A stretch of DNA of 64,000 nucleotides from Galeruca laticollis (GCA_963921935.1 OY998185.1:60031717-60095716); one strand, 5' to 3'. Numbered from the stretch's first letter, positions 10,874-22,459 are shown. Made by a program: numbers and translations. The notes: generated by a model from the letters alone, not told the origin.

Positions 10874-11658
10874 TGTAACAACACAGTCGTTCTGAACATA
10901 AAATAAGCCCGATAAATAAATAATCAGAAAACAGAACTCTACACGAACCAAACTAGACGGAGTTGGACACCCAGCACCGAGAGGGCAGCACCTTTGCCTT
11001 TCCGCTAATAACTTGACCGATACTATCAAAGCATACGTTCTGGGATATACCAGGCAAGCTCTACCTTACGTAGAATAACGATAGGAAGCCTCAACGGAAA
11101 ATAACCAAAGTGTTGCACTATATTCCGGAGCGTGTTGAACTTAGGAATCGTGAACACCTAAATATCCCGCTTTTCGTTGACCCCTCGGTGTGCGTTGAAC
11201 TCGAGGCTAGACGCTAAGCGAACCTGTATATCGGACGAAGTCCTAAAGCGTGTTGAGCTTAGGGCGAACGCCAACTACCCTTGGTCAAACCCTGCAGCGT
11301 GTTGAGTGCAGGATCGAGGCCTTTTCCGATTAGCCGAAATTCCGGAGCGTGTTGAGCCCGGGACGGAAGCAAACTCCCGACCTCCGAGATCACGCTGTGC
11401 GTTGAACGCGGGATCTCGACCCTGACACATACACCCCTTTGGTTATAGGAACCTGACGTCTCAGTGAGGAAGCTGGACAACCGAGAAGAATAATCCGACG
11501 ACCACTCTAGAGGGATTGCCAGCCTCCAGGACCAATAAATCTTGTGTATTGTACATAATTTTAGGTTTTAATTGTAGATAATTATTGTAGGTTGAATAAA
11601 GAAATATATCTAACCATCCAACCCCTTTTATGCTCTACCATACTGTCGCCCCCTTACA
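10874..11658 (+). mobile_element. solo LTR, 785 bp, with target-site duplication ACAC
   Basis: It starts TGTAACAACACAG and ends CCCCCTTACA (TGTAA...TTACA inverted ends, TG...CA). It is flanked by ACAC at 10870-10873 and 11659-11662, a 4-bp duplication as in many Gypsy insertions. The empty site is recovered from neighbouring satellite units. Orientation is taken as + from AATAAA at 11534 and 11597. The interior (about 10960-11540) is much richer in G+C than its surroundings and holds the hairpin array. No coding sequence. The parent element cannot be named from the window. Confidence 0.88.
11122..11418 (+). other. array of six hairpins with a constant 12-nt loop
   Basis: Six stem-loops share the loop [AT]G[CT]G[TC]GTTGA[AG][CT] while stems differ but stay paired. 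H1 11122-11148: ATTCCGG / TTaGGAAT (two G-U pairs, bulged A). H2 11183-11206: CCTCGG / TCGAGG. H3 11242-11263: CCTAA / TTAGG. H4 11291-11312: CCTGCA / TGCAGG (loop core 10 nt). H5 11341-11363: TCCGG / CCgGGA. H6 11385-11418: CGAGATC..CGC / GCG..GATCTCG. Changes on both sides of the stems with an unchanged loop indicate an RNA or single-stranded DNA structure under constraint, not simple sequence duplication. Confidence 0.82.
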
Positions 11659-12200
11659 ACACTTCGGGGGATGTATCGTGCTAAAAAATCGAAATTTGTC
11701 CAAAAATAACCAAAAATTTTGTATATCTGGATTTATAGGACCCGCTTTACTCGCACCAGTCAGCTGAAAATCAATAGGGTACATCTGTGAGACACCTTGA
11801 ACAATATTCAATCATAAAATTGGTCACTTGTATACACTCTGGAGGCTGCATCTTGCTAACAAACTGAAAATTCTCCAAAAATTACAAAAATATCGTACTT
11901 AAAGTACTATAGCACATGTTGTACTGGCTACGGTGAGGCTGAATATCATTAGGGTTCATCTGTGAAGTGTTCTGAATAATATTCAATCATAAAATTGGTG
12001 ACTTGTTGAACTCCGGAGGCTGTATCGTGCTAACAAACTGAAATTTCTCAAACAATGACTAAAATGTCGTACTTCTAGTACTATAGCACTCGTTGTAATG
12101 GCTCTGGTGAGCTGAAAATCAATAGAGTTCATCTGTGACATATCCTTAACAATATTCAATCATAAAATTGGTGACTTGTTGCACTCCGGAGGCTGTATCG

Positions 12201-12930
12201 TGCTAACAAGACATGTAACGAAAAGTGGACGACGACGACGACATACACACAGGATTTTTTTTCTAAAAACCGTTTTTTGGGTTGCTGTTGATGGAAAACG
12301 TAAAAATAACTAAAAAAAAATTCAAATTTCCGGCGTAAACCAATACTTTTCTCGCATATTAGATAGGTTGGGCGAAAAAGTAATATCGAGTGCTTGGAGA
12401 ATCAACAAGCAACAAAAAATGTTAGGCAAAATCTAACCACGCGATGATTCCAGGGTTAATAATAAAAATCTTTATTAAGTATGAATAAAATTAAATTAAT
12501 AATTTAATTACCTGTATTCCTCTCTTTATAATTACAATCATCGTGGTGTGTTTTAAGTCTTTGGACTAACCCTTGAATATATTTCTTGTACTTTCTACAA
12601 ATAGCTCTACATCACAATGTATTTGTATTTGTTGTCTTAATATAGAACTGCCATATTGGCTCCTCCTTTCTTCCACTCATTTTACTTTGCGAAATGCGTG
12701 AAATTGTTGGGCAACGTCAATTTATAGGTTGAGATGGAAAACAAGCCTCGACAGGAATATTCTTGCAAAAAGCACAACAAACGCGTTCGTGCCTCACTCG
12801 GCAGTACTCAGCACTGTATAGTGAGTGTATAGGACAGAAGGAAAACAAATCGCGACAAGAATTTTCTTGCGAGAAGCGCGACAAATGCGTTGTCACAAGT
12901 TTTTTAGCTGCAAATTTTATTATAATTTTC
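12201..12930. other. non-coding, diffuse repeat sequence
   Basis: Contains a short (GAC)n run at 12223-12240 and the segment AGGATTTTTTTTCTAAAAAC, which looks like old dispersed repeat. No gene supported. Confidence 0.4.
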
Positions 12931-13700
12931 AGATTTATACATTAAAATAATTTCTCCAATATCAATAATATTTTCTACATTTCTATCCAATCTCTGATTA
13001 ATTTCATTTTTAAGATTCTCTGCAAACTTTATCATCATTTGTTGCATTATGTTCATTAAATTATTTGTCTCCTGTATTTGCACTAGTTCTCTTCCCCCCT
13101 ACAAATTACTTCCTCCTTCCTTGTTCTTCAGAATCTCTCTCAATACCGACAATTGTCTGTTCCTGTTCATATTCTGTCGACTGTTCCTCTGAATTTTGAT
13201 TCCCTGCTCTAAATATTGAACCACAAAATCCAAATCTCTGCCCGTCGTCCGCCTGATTATTTTTATATTAGAATGAATAATTTTAATTTTATATTTGCCC
13301 CAATTAAACTACACGTTATTTTATCAAGTTAAGTTTTCTCTGCCCTGTCTATTTTGGTTTATTGAAATTTATTTTGTCAAGCCACACGTTGGGCGCCAAT
13401 TGTAATGGTTTTAAATTTTTTAAGAAATTTTTGGATTTATTTTATTATTATTGCAATTTTACAAGATTATTTTTTTATATAAATTAATTTATATAGACTC
13501 TTTTCAAACAGGATAGAGTTCCAAATACTATTCTATATAATCAATTATTGCTAACTCTTTATTCGAATTATTATCAAAAATTTTACAAAAATATTTCCAT
13601 AAAATAAATAATCTTGACAGTTCTTCTTTTTAATGACAGTAAATTTAAAATTTTGGTTATGTATATTTGTCATGAATACATTCATAAAATTTGTGTTATT
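12930..13700 (-). mobile_element. LTR retrotransposon 5' fragment: LTR end, primer binding site, gag start
   Basis: On the minus strand an AT-rich segment ends CCATTACA and is followed by TTGGCGCCCAACGTGTGG. This has the layout of an LTR end plus a primer binding site of the TGGCGCCCAACGT type. Downstream, 13160-12930 reads as a Gln/Asn/Lys-rich coiled-coil frame (RELVQIQETNNLMNIMQQMM) with at least one stop, which could be a decayed gag start. LTR start and strand-mate were not found. Confidence 0.5.
13381..13398 (-). promoter_or_regulatory. primer binding site, TGGCGCCCAACGTGTGGC
   Basis: An 18-nt stretch directly downstream (minus) of an LTR-like CA end. A nearly identical TGGCGCCCAACGTGGG occurs at 32665 on the + strand. 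The primer tRNA cannot be named with confidence. Confidence 0.6.
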
Positions 13701-14171
13701 TATGCCAATCTTTCTCCCATTGTTCTTTTCTGACTGTTAGTTTATTCCATCTTATAGGTTTTATTATTAATTTCTTATATTCAATGGATGCTGTGTGTCC
13801 TTTGCTTCTAGCTTCTCTGCGTTGCGGTATCAGTGCTTTTCTTTCTTCTGGTAAGTTCTTTGGGAAATCTTCATCAATCCTAACTTTTGTATCCTTGAGA
13901 CATTTGGCTTTTTTAAAAATCTTCTCTCTTGTATTTCTTTTTGCCACTTTTATTAATATTGGCCTGGTTCTTTCTTCCCCGCATTTTCCTATTTTTTAGC
14001 ATCTTCTATATCTGTAGCATTATCTATTTCAATTCCAATAGTTTTCATCACTATATCTATCTTTCTATTTAGTTCCTTTTCATTATCCCGCTCTTCATTC
14101 TTCATGCCTTTTATTACAATATTCTTCGATCTGATCATACTTTCTAACTGTACTATTCTATTTTCCTGCAC
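13696..14171 (-). pseudogene. LINE ORF1-like protein fragment
   Basis: Two minus-strand frames in register. 14171-13989 is a charged coiled coil (NRIVQLESMIRSKNIVIKGM). 13947-13696 carries KNTREKIFKKAK-type sequence, then KVRIDEDFPKNLPEERKALI and KLIIKPIRWNK. The pattern 'I-D-E-D-F-P-K-x-[LV]-x-E-x-R' is common in the C-terminal domain of insect LINE ORF1 proteins, which bind RNA as trimers. A stop or frameshift near 13980 separates the two. Confidence 0.65.
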
Positions 14172-14454
14172 CTAATTTTGTTGCTCGGCTTATTCTCTTA
14201 CTCTGCATGATGTTTTTGTATTTATTATATCATGATTGAATTATTTTGTTACTAATAATTGTTCCCAGGTACTTAAAGGCGTTGACAACTTTAACCCTGA
14301 ATTAATTTATCTTCAATGTTTCTAGTTAGCAGACTTCTTTTTTTCTCTTCTTTTCCATGTTTCGTCTTCTCTTGATTTATTCTTAATCATCTTTTTCCCG
14401 CCTCTTTTACAATTTTCTCTAATGTTTCTTTAAGATATCTTCAGTCTATCACTA

Positions 14455-14703
14455 TTATTTATAAATTATACATCCATTGATATTAGAAGTCTTAAGTATA
14501 CCGCCTGCTGCTCTGTTAAACATTACCACTGAGAGTCTATCTCCTTGCCTTACTCCAGCATATATTTCAAATTCCTCAGATGGATCTTCCCTTGCCCTAG
14601 AATCTTTCGCCGTCATTTTTACGAATCGTATTATCTTTTTTGTACTTTTAGCTGTTCCATGTTCTTTATAATTGGCCCCCAGAATCCTCGGATTTGTCCT
14701 CAA
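14455..14703 (-). pseudogene. LINE reverse transcriptase fragment
   Basis: The 82-codon minus frame includes EEFEIYAGVRQGDRLSVVMF, the RT block around V-R-Q-G-D-x-L-S. It lies upstream of the ORF1 piece at 13696-14171 on the same strand, the wrong order for one element, so the two are separate insertions or a rearrangement. Confidence 0.72.
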
Positions 14704-15194
14704 TTGAACTTGTGTGGGACATAATCGTTTAAAAAATTTACGAATTATTTATGTTTTAAAAACTAAACATTAGTTAAATTATAATTATTGAAACGTGTTT
14801 TAAGTATATCAAAATACGTTTTAATGGACATAATTTAATTAATTATTGTTGGGATATTTTTAACGATGCAACAAAAAGTTCCACAGATAATTAGAATGGC
14901 TTATTGTTAAGGAATTAGCCAGCATATAGAAATTGGACTCGAGTCAAAGTTTTAAATAACAAACCCGTTTTATTTGTACTATACGATGGCAAGACAAAAA
15001 GTGAAATAAAATTTTTTCTATTCAACTAACTTTCCTTCAAAATTAGTGATAAGAAAAATGATTGTAAAACTAACTTCACCAGAGATTTAGACACTACCAA
15101 GTGTATACCAAAAAATCACATTCTTTCGCGTCAAAGTCATTTTATAAAAATCCCAATGGCACAGGATCAATTGGACAGGCTTATTTCAGTAACA
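14704..15194. other. non-coding stretch left of the Helitron
   Basis: AT-rich, no domain or repeat structure recognised. Confidence 0.4.
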
Positions 15195-17290
15195 TCTATA
15201 TATATATAAAAGAAAGTCGTGTTAGTTACTCCACTTATAACTCAAGAACGGTTGAACCGATTTAGCTGAAAATTGGCAGGGAGGTAGTTTAGAGCCAGGA
15301 GAAGGACATAGGATACTTTTTATCCCGTTCGACAGCATTCCCATAGGATACTTTTTATCCCGTGCGACAGCATTCCCGTGTGACTTGACATGAAACGTCA
15401 GTCACTATAAAACGTGGTATAACAAAAAAGAATCCGACTTGGAATAACAAAACGCAAATGACAGCTATGTAATTGACGTATAATGACAGCTATGTAATGA
15501 CGTATGGATGATAATTTGATATTTGTAAGGAATCAATAATAAAACTATTTCTATTAAATAAATAATTAACAATTATAATGTAATGATAGTGCCATTGCCC
15601 ATTCGTATAAACAGTGAAGTGAACTATAAAACTCGGTATGGTTGAAAATTTGAGTTTTTAGGTGAAGTGAAGTTTAATTAATAATGCCGCGACCAAGACG
15701 ATCGAATCGTGAAATGAATGACGCATTTAATCGAGAATTGGAACATGAACGTGAATATGATCACCAGGAATTAGATTTAGTAGTTCAAACGAATGTACCC
15801 CTGTTGAATTACCAACAAAAGGAAGTTTATGATACTTTAATGAAGGCAATCGATGATGAAAATGGTGGTTTATATTTCCTAGATGCCCCTGGTGGAACTG
15901 GCAAGACATTCCTCATGTCATTAGTTTTAGCAACTGTTCGGGCGATATCTAACATAGCAGTTGCAGTTGCTTCTTCTGGAATAGCAGCCACATTGTTAGA
16001 AGGATGCCGTACGGCTCATTCAGCATTCAAATTACCGTTAAATCTTCAAATTATTGAAGAACCAACGTGTAATATTGCAAAACACTCAGCAATGGCCAAA
16101 GTTTTAGCGGTATCGAAAATCATCATCTGGGACGAATGCACAATGGCGCATAAACGTGCATTAGAAGCACTTAACCGAACATTAAAAGATGTACGCAATG
16201 CCTCGAGATGTTTTGGAGGAGCAATGATTTTACTGTCTGGCGATTTCCGCCAAACACTGCCAGTAATTCCAAGATCTACGGCTGCCGACGAAATAAACGC
16301 TTGCCTCAAATCGTCAAATCTATGGCGCTATGTGAAGAAACTGCAACTGACAACAAACATAGCTTAATTAACATCTGCTGAAGATTTCTCGGAGCAATTG
16401 CTGACTATCGGTAATGGTCAGGTACCTGTCGATGAATCGAGCGGATTAATATCATTTCCAAATAATTTCTGTAATTTTGTCTCATCAAAAGACGAACTTA
16501 TCAACAATGTATTTCCAGAAATTATTTCTAACTACTAAAATAATGAATGGTTGAGTGAGCGAGCAATTTTAGCGGCTAAGAATAAATATGTAGATGACCT
16601 AAACTACATAATTCAAAATAAGATCATTGGAACAATGCATTCATTCAAATCTATTGACTGCGTCTCAAATGAAGATGAAGCCACCAACTATCCAATTGAA
16701 TTTTTAAACTCTTTGGACGTGCCTGGCTTGCCACCGCACAATTTACGCCTAAAGGTTGGCTCCGTAGTAATCATGCTTCGAAACATAAACCAACCAAAAC
16801 GGTGCAACGGTACGCGTTTGGTGGTTGGAAAATTGATGAACAATGTAATTTACGCTACGATAATGATAGGAATGAGGAAGCTCTCATTCCGAGGATACCG
16901 ATGATCCCAACCGATATTCCGTTTGAATTTAAAAGGTTTCAATTTCCGATACGTCTTGCATTTGCCATGACCATCAACAAATCACAAGGCCAATCCTTAA
17001 AAGTTTGTGGTTTAAATCTAGAACATTCATGTTTTTCCCATGGTCAGTTATACGTGGCATGTTCACGGGTCGGAAGACCATCTGCGTTGTTTGTTTTTGC
17101 GCCTGATAATAAAACAAAAAATGTCGTGTATCACAAGGTACTTAAATGAAGAGCAATCTATGTACTAAAATACAGAAATAATTATGAATGATTAATTTAG
17201 GTATTTAATTTTTTTGTATTTTTTCCAATTAAAAAAAAGTCTGCTTATTTGTTGCCATTAAGGTGGAACAAAGTTCGCCGGGTCAGCTAG
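15195..17290 (+). mobile_element. Helitron, both termini intact, Rep domain missing
   Basis: The 5' end is TCTATATATATATAAAAGAA and the 3' end is GTTCGCCGGGTCAGCTAG. It sits between A (15194) and T (17291), the A|T insertion habit of Helitrons, with TC and CTAG termini and a GAAC-AAA-GTTC stem just before the 3' end. At 2096 bp it is far shorter than autonomous Helitrons: only the helicase C-terminal part of RepHel remains, so it is internally deleted and depends on a partner for mobility, if mobile at all. Confidence 0.92.
15684..17149 (+). pseudogene. Helitron PIF1-like DNA helicase, broken
   Basis: Helicase half of a rolling-circle transposase. From 15684: LNYQQKEVYDTLMKAI, Walker A APGGTGKTF (residues about 68-76), Walker B-like IIIWDECTMAHK, then LSGDFRQTLPVIPR (motif III). 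Interrupted by TAA at 16365-16367, another stop near 16537 and a frameshift near 16860. The last part in the second frame (16802-17149) carries FAMTINKSQGQSLK and YVACSRVG, the C-terminal PIF1 motifs. The N-terminal Rep HUH nuclease is absent, and the first ATG follows a short non-coding lead. Confidence 0.93.
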
Positions 17291-18764
17291 TTTTTTCATA
17301 AAACTCAAAATAAAAAATTAGATACAAAAGTAATAGAATGTTTTGAGATGTACAAAAAAACCTGTTGGATATGGAAGAGGATTTAGACTTTGATCGATCG
17401 AATTAAATTAAATTATAATTACTGTTTGAATACTGTTTATTTCTTAAAATTGATAGCACCCGGTAGGTATGTCCTTCTACTAGAGAAGTGTTCTCCGAAT
17501 TATTGCTCCATTCATCAAATTTACCAGATTTAGTCCCCAGCGACTGTTTTATCTCATGTTGAGAAATGAAACAATCATTAATCTAAAAAAAAATATTCAA
17601 AAAATCTGCTATAAATATTATTGAAAGTATTCGAAAAAACTCTTCCTCTAAAGATTAAAACTTTGTCTGTTGATGATATAATAGCAGCAAACAATCGTTA
17701 GTATCTTCAATATGGACGTTATAAAAAAAATTACAACTTTTGATTAAAAATAACAGTCAAGGTTAAGAATAAATTAATTAAAATAAACAAACACCTCATA
17801 AAACCGATTACAACTAGCTACAAAAAATTATTCACAACGTTTTATTAATAATTATGAAATTTTTTATATTGAAATAATATCAATTATATTAATATTAACG
17901 TAGCATCCAAGTCGAACCAGATTGCATAAAATTTTAATCAGTTTAGACCATATCATCAAAAAGGATGGAAATACGTTTACTATTTTCAAAAATGGCAAGG
18001 TATGAACTATTAGCATTAATAATTTGAAGCCTGCATTCATTTTATCGGAAGACAATGATACTTTTTCCCACGACCACATAGGAAAGTAACACATTTCGCA
18101 CTCTCTACTCGCATGGAAAGTGATCTTTATTCTCACACGGGCGGTAATTACTTTCCGCACGGATGTATTTATTAATTGCTCTTCCTTATGGATGTTATTT
18201 ACATAGAAACTGGACTAAAAACTAATTATTTATAAAAAATAAATTGTATTTTCGATTCAGATTTGAATTATCGTTATCAGAGATACATGAACTTACATTA
18301 ATCCAATTATGATATTTCTTATATTTTTATTTTATTAAAACAAAATTTAGATATTTTTAAAGTTGAAATAATCAAGGGACAGCGACGAAATCCTGTTAAT
18401 TCATTTGTTCCACAGTTATATCTAATAAGTACTTGTTGTCATTTTTTCAAACATTAATTATCGTTATTTCTTTATTTCACTATAAAAGTAATTGTAAATC
18501 CATGTGCAATTTTTATAGAAATAATATTCAAACATATACTGTCACAAATAAAACGTGAGATTAGTCAAGGAACTCAATATACACGATCTGATATTTACAT
18601 ATTGTTTAATAAAATGGGTGGTCGTAGGAAAAATATTGTACATTACTCGTGTGAAAAGTTTCACTTTCCGCACTCGTAACGTAATATACTATATCAGTTC
18701 CTAAAGTTACAGAAAAGAAAGTATAATTCACGTTTATTAGTTTCCATTTGATTTTACTATTTTA
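17291..18764. other. AT-rich non-coding stretch
   Basis: No supportable gene. A CACTCTCTACTCGCATGGAAAG-like segment around 18095-18125 and a related CACTTTCCGCACTCG at 18661 look like scraps of a repeat family. Confidence 0.4.
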
Positions 18765-18839
18765 ATGGTCTTTTCAAATTTTAATTTTTGTGGAGAATTT
18801 ATTCCTATTTTTTATAGCATTTTCCATTTTAAGCGGGGT

Positions 18840-19150
18840 AGTAGTGTGGCGAATACAAACAATAGCCTCTTCAGTAAATTAAAACCCAAAATTCCCAAAA
18901 ATAAACAAACACACACTGTATATGAAATAGGGTGTGAAGATTGTAATGGTGTATATATCGGGCAAACCAAACAATATCTACATAAAAGAATGCGAGCCCA
19001 TCGCAACTGATGTTACCGCGTTGACAAAGCACCTACAGGAACTAAATCATAAATTTAATTATGATGATATAAAAATATTAGATAAATAAATAAATGAAAT
19101 TGACTGTCTCGACCCTTACTTCGTGGAATATGCTCATATTAGTGTTTTTA
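18840..19150 (+). pseudogene. Penelope-like element GIY-YIG endonuclease fragment
   Basis: The frame reads KLKPKIPKNKQTHTVYEIGC, then EDCNGVYIGQTKQYLHKRM: the C-x2-C-x3-YIGQT arrangement of the Penelope-type GIY-YIG endonuclease. It stops at 19008-19010, and the expected continuation (LTKHLQELNHKFNYDDIKIL) lies in another frame to about 19088, so one frameshift is present. It differs clearly from the Penelope copies at 19.1-22.0 kb and represents a second family. RT is missing. Confidence 0.82.
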
Positions 19151-19216
19151 AATGAAACTCAAGGTCTCTAGTTGATTCCACAATATAATAAAAGTTATTG
19201 AAAATTCTAAAAAAAT

Positions 19217-19258
19217 GACAATTGTTTCGATAAATCAATATCATCGTCAGAATGACAG
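19217..19258 (-). ncRNA. hammerhead-ribozyme-like motif, left Penelope copy
   Basis: Reverse complement of the motif at 21867-21906: CTGACGA core, GATA/TATC stem II, GAAA and the palindrome ACAATTGT. Confidence 0.65.
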
Positions 19259-19511
19259 AAGTTACATTTCATTTTATGCCTACCTGATGTTTAGTAGTTA
19301 TTTTTGGCTAGACCAAGAAGTAACCTAACTTGTGATTGGCTTAATATATGTTTATAGAAAAAAGAAGAAGATGTGATATTACACATATTGAAGCTTAGAT
19401 ATTATTAGCCCTATGGTGATATCCTGGATATTATTTTTCCAATTTAGATCAGTATAACTATGCAATGATATAGAAAACCAGGAAAACTAGATCTGCTGAT
19501 CTTTACAATTA

Positions 19512-20455
19512 TCACTTAAGAAGACAGTTTATTAGTGGAGAACTCCCTAGATATAACTGTTCATTGACAACTTCATATTGTGGGTTTCTTAAATGTCTTC
19601 TAATTTCCAGTTCTTCAAGGAAATCCAGCTCTTGTTTCTTTTCACAAATATGCAGCACTTCTAGTTCTGTGTTAGGTGTCAATGAATGATTGGTGTCAAG
19701 TAGATGTTTTGCGTAGTGGGATTTATCTGGTTGTTTTAATCTGTATGCTCGTAAGTGCTCACTGTATCGTATTTCAAAATTCCTAAGGGTCTGACCCAAT
19801 TAGACAGCATTACATTCTGGACATTTGAGTTTATATATACCTGACTTCTTTAATAGTGGTATTTTTGTTTTTACATTTAACAATTTTGTACTAACGTTAC
19901 TTTCTGTTTTAAAAGAAATTGTTGTATTCGTTGCTGAAGATATTATCTTTGAAATATTATTAGAAATATTTCTTGCATATGTGATGGTATTATAAGTTTT
20001 AATTTCATCAGCTTGTTTAGGATATATTAGTTGTAATGCCACTTTTTCCTCTTTTTACTAATTAGCTTATTTATCATATCTAATGGATAACCGTTAGATG
20101 TTGCTATTTGTCTAATTGTATTAATCTCTCTATCAAAATTACATTTGTTCATAGGAACTGAAAAAGCTCTATGTATCATTGAATTATATGCTGCTAGTCT
20201 GTGTGACACAGGGTGGTTAGAATTGAATGGAATTGTTACATCAGTTTGTGTTGGTTTTCGGTAAATTGAATAATCAAGTACATTATTAACTCTTCGAATT
20301 TTTAAATCAAGAAAATTAATTGAGCTATTTTCTTCAATTACTAATGTAAATTTAATTTTCGGGTGTAAATTATTGATGTGGTTGAAAAATACATCTAATT
20401 GTCGTTCACTACCCATAAAACAAGCTAATATGTCATCTACATATCTATAATAGAA
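19512..20455 (-). pseudogene. Penelope-like RT-endonuclease, left inverted copy
   Basis: Same protein as the right copy but starts inside the RT at the YVDD block (20455, minus) and is broken: a frameshift near 20035-20042 after LISKK, and an in-frame stop at 19801-19803 inside the GIY-YIG motif (CPECNAV then LGQT). Pieces are 20416-20027, 20042-19800 and 19799-19512. Confidence 0.92.
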
Positions 20456-20456
20456 G

Positions 20457-21610
20457 ATAAAAATATTAATCCAGGAATAATATCAGATATACTTAATTTA
20501 TTTGATGTATGCATTAATCAGAATTATTTCACTTTTGACAATAAGATATATATTCAAAATGAAGGTTTACCAATGGGAAGCCCTATATCACCTATTTTAG
20601 CAAACATTTTTATGGACAATTTAGAAAGAAAGATCTTTGAAAGTAATATTTCGAAAAATATTTTTTTTTGGTATAGATATGTAGATGACATATTAGCTTG
20701 TTTTATGGGTAGAAAACGACAATTAGATGTATTTTTCAACCACATCAATAATTTACACCCGAAAATTAAATTTACATTAGAAATTGAAGAAAATAGCTCA
20801 ATTAATTTTCTTGATTTAAAAATTCGAAGAGTTAATAATGTACTTGATTATTCAATTTACCGAAAACCAACACAAACTGATGTAACAATTCCATTCAATT
20901 CTAACCACCCTGTGTCACACAGACTAGCAGCATATAATTCAATGATACATAGAGCTTTTTCAGTTCCTATGAACAAATGTAATTTTGATAGAGAGATTAA
21001 TACAATTAGACAAATAGCAACATCTAACGGTTATCCATTAGATATGATAAATAAGCTAATTAGTAAAAAAGAGGAAAAAGTGGCATTACAACTAATATAT
21101 CCTAAACAAGCTGATGAAATTAAAACTTATAAAACCATCACATATGCAGGAAATATTACTAATAATGTTTCAAAGATAATATCTTCAGCAACGAATACAA
21201 CAATTTCTTTTAAAACCGAAAGTAACGTTAGTACAAAATTGTTAAATGTAAAAACAAAAATACCACTATTAAAGAAGTCAGGTATATATAAACTCAAATG
21301 TCCAGAATGTAATGCTGTCTATTTGGGTCAGACCCTTAGAAATTTTGAAATACGATACAGTGAGCACTTACGAGCATACAGATTAAAACAACCAGATAAA
21401 TCCCACTACGCAAAACATCTACTTGACACCAATCATTCATTGACACCTAACAAAAAACTAGAAGTACTACATATTTGTGAAAAGAAACAAGAACTGGATT
21501 TCCTTGAAGAACTAGAAATTAGAAGACATTTAAGAAACCCACAATATGAAGTTGTCAATGAACAGTTAAATCTAGGGAATTCTCCACTAATAAACTGTCT
21601 TCTTAAGTGA
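20457..21610 (+). pseudogene. Penelope-like RT plus GIY-YIG endonuclease, right copy, N-truncated
   Basis: Reads without a stop to 21610; the ATG at 20573 lies within the RT domain, so it is an internal Met, not a true start. RT blocks: EGLPMGSPISPILANIFMDN, FWYRYVDDILACF (catalytic YVDD), INFLDLKI and IYRKPTQTD. The linker is followed by GIY-YIG: SGIYKLKCPECNAVYLGQT and RYSEHLRAY (about residues 245-285 counted from 20573). The N-terminal half of the RT is lost, so it cannot be active even though the remaining frame is open. Confidence 0.93.
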
Positions 21611-21866
21611 TAATTGTAAAGATCAGCAGATATAGTTTTCCTGGTTTTCTATATCATTGCACAGTTATACTGATCTTAATTGGAAAAATGATATCCAGGA
21701 TATCACCATAGGGCTAATAATATCTAAGCTTCAATATTTGTAATATCACATCTTCTTCTTTTTTCTATAAACATATATTAAGCCAATCACAAGTTAGGTT
21801 ACTTCTTGGTCTAGCCAAATATAACTACTAAACATCAGGTAGGCATAAAATGAAATGTAACTTCTG

Positions 21867-21906
21867 TCATTCTGACGATGATATTGATTTATCGAAACAA
21901 TTGTCA
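21867..21906 (+). ncRNA. hammerhead-ribozyme-like motif, right Penelope copy
   Basis: Core CUGACGA (21872-21878), stem II GATA/TATC (21880-21883 with 21890-21893), GAAA (21894-21897), then a self-complementary helix III ACAAUUGU followed by C, the expected cleavage position, at 21905. Helix I is weak (about 3 bp). Hammerheads with very short helix III are known in Penelope-like elements, where they may act as dimers. Confidence 0.7.
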
Positions 21907-22459
21907 ATTTTTTAGAATTTTCAATAACTTGTATTATATTGTGGAATTAACTAGAGACCTTGAGTTTCATTTAAAAACACTAAATAAATAAAAACAAAAA
22001 AACGTACATATTTGGAAATGATCAGTATAAAACAAAATAAAAACGCGATTAATTTTAGAAAGACATCAATAACCTAACTCATATATATAACGGTTTAATT
22101 AAGAATTAAAAATAACAAATAGTATAATAAAAATAGACATCGAAATAACAGTTGCATCTTGACAAGTGTGTCCAATCTGAATAATACCTGAAATGAATTA
22201 ATATAACTTCATACAGTATAAACCATTAAATAAAAAAAAACAGTGACAAAACATAACGTCCATTAAGTTGATACTAGATCATTTATTTTAGATAAAAATT
22301 TTAAAATAATTTTTAAAATGTTTTTAGTTGTATAAAGTCACAGATTTTATGTAAGTATTTTATTACCTGTTAAATAATGTAAAATTTGTAAATATATGTG
22401 TAAATTTAGCAGCATTGTTCAGAAGATGATGTCGAAACGTAAATAAAATAGGGGTTTCT

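Larger units (their letters stand above)
10836..12200 (+). repeat. about 165-bp tandem repeat, interrupted by a solo LTR
   Basis: Units share AATATTCAATCATAAAATTG, then a CACTTGT or GACTTGT, CTCCGGAGGCTG and CGTGCTAACAAACTGAAA. They recur at about 10850, 11815, 11977 and 12147. The first unit is split by the LTR at 10874-11658. Removing that LTR restores CTTGTATACACTTCGGGGG, matching the intact unit near 11832. Confidence 0.85.
19138..21985. mobile_element. two Penelope-like elements in head-to-head inverted arrangement
   Basis: Left arm (19138 to about 20455, minus) and right arm (about 20450-21985, plus) are reverse complements from AGTGTTTTTAAATGAAACTC on the outside to TAGATGACATATTAGC near the centre. 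Each arm holds the end of the RT, the GIY-YIG endonuclease and a hammerhead-like motif near its outer end. The left arm loses more of the RT than the right. Inverted pairs of partial copies are typical of Penelope-like elements. Confidence 0.92.
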
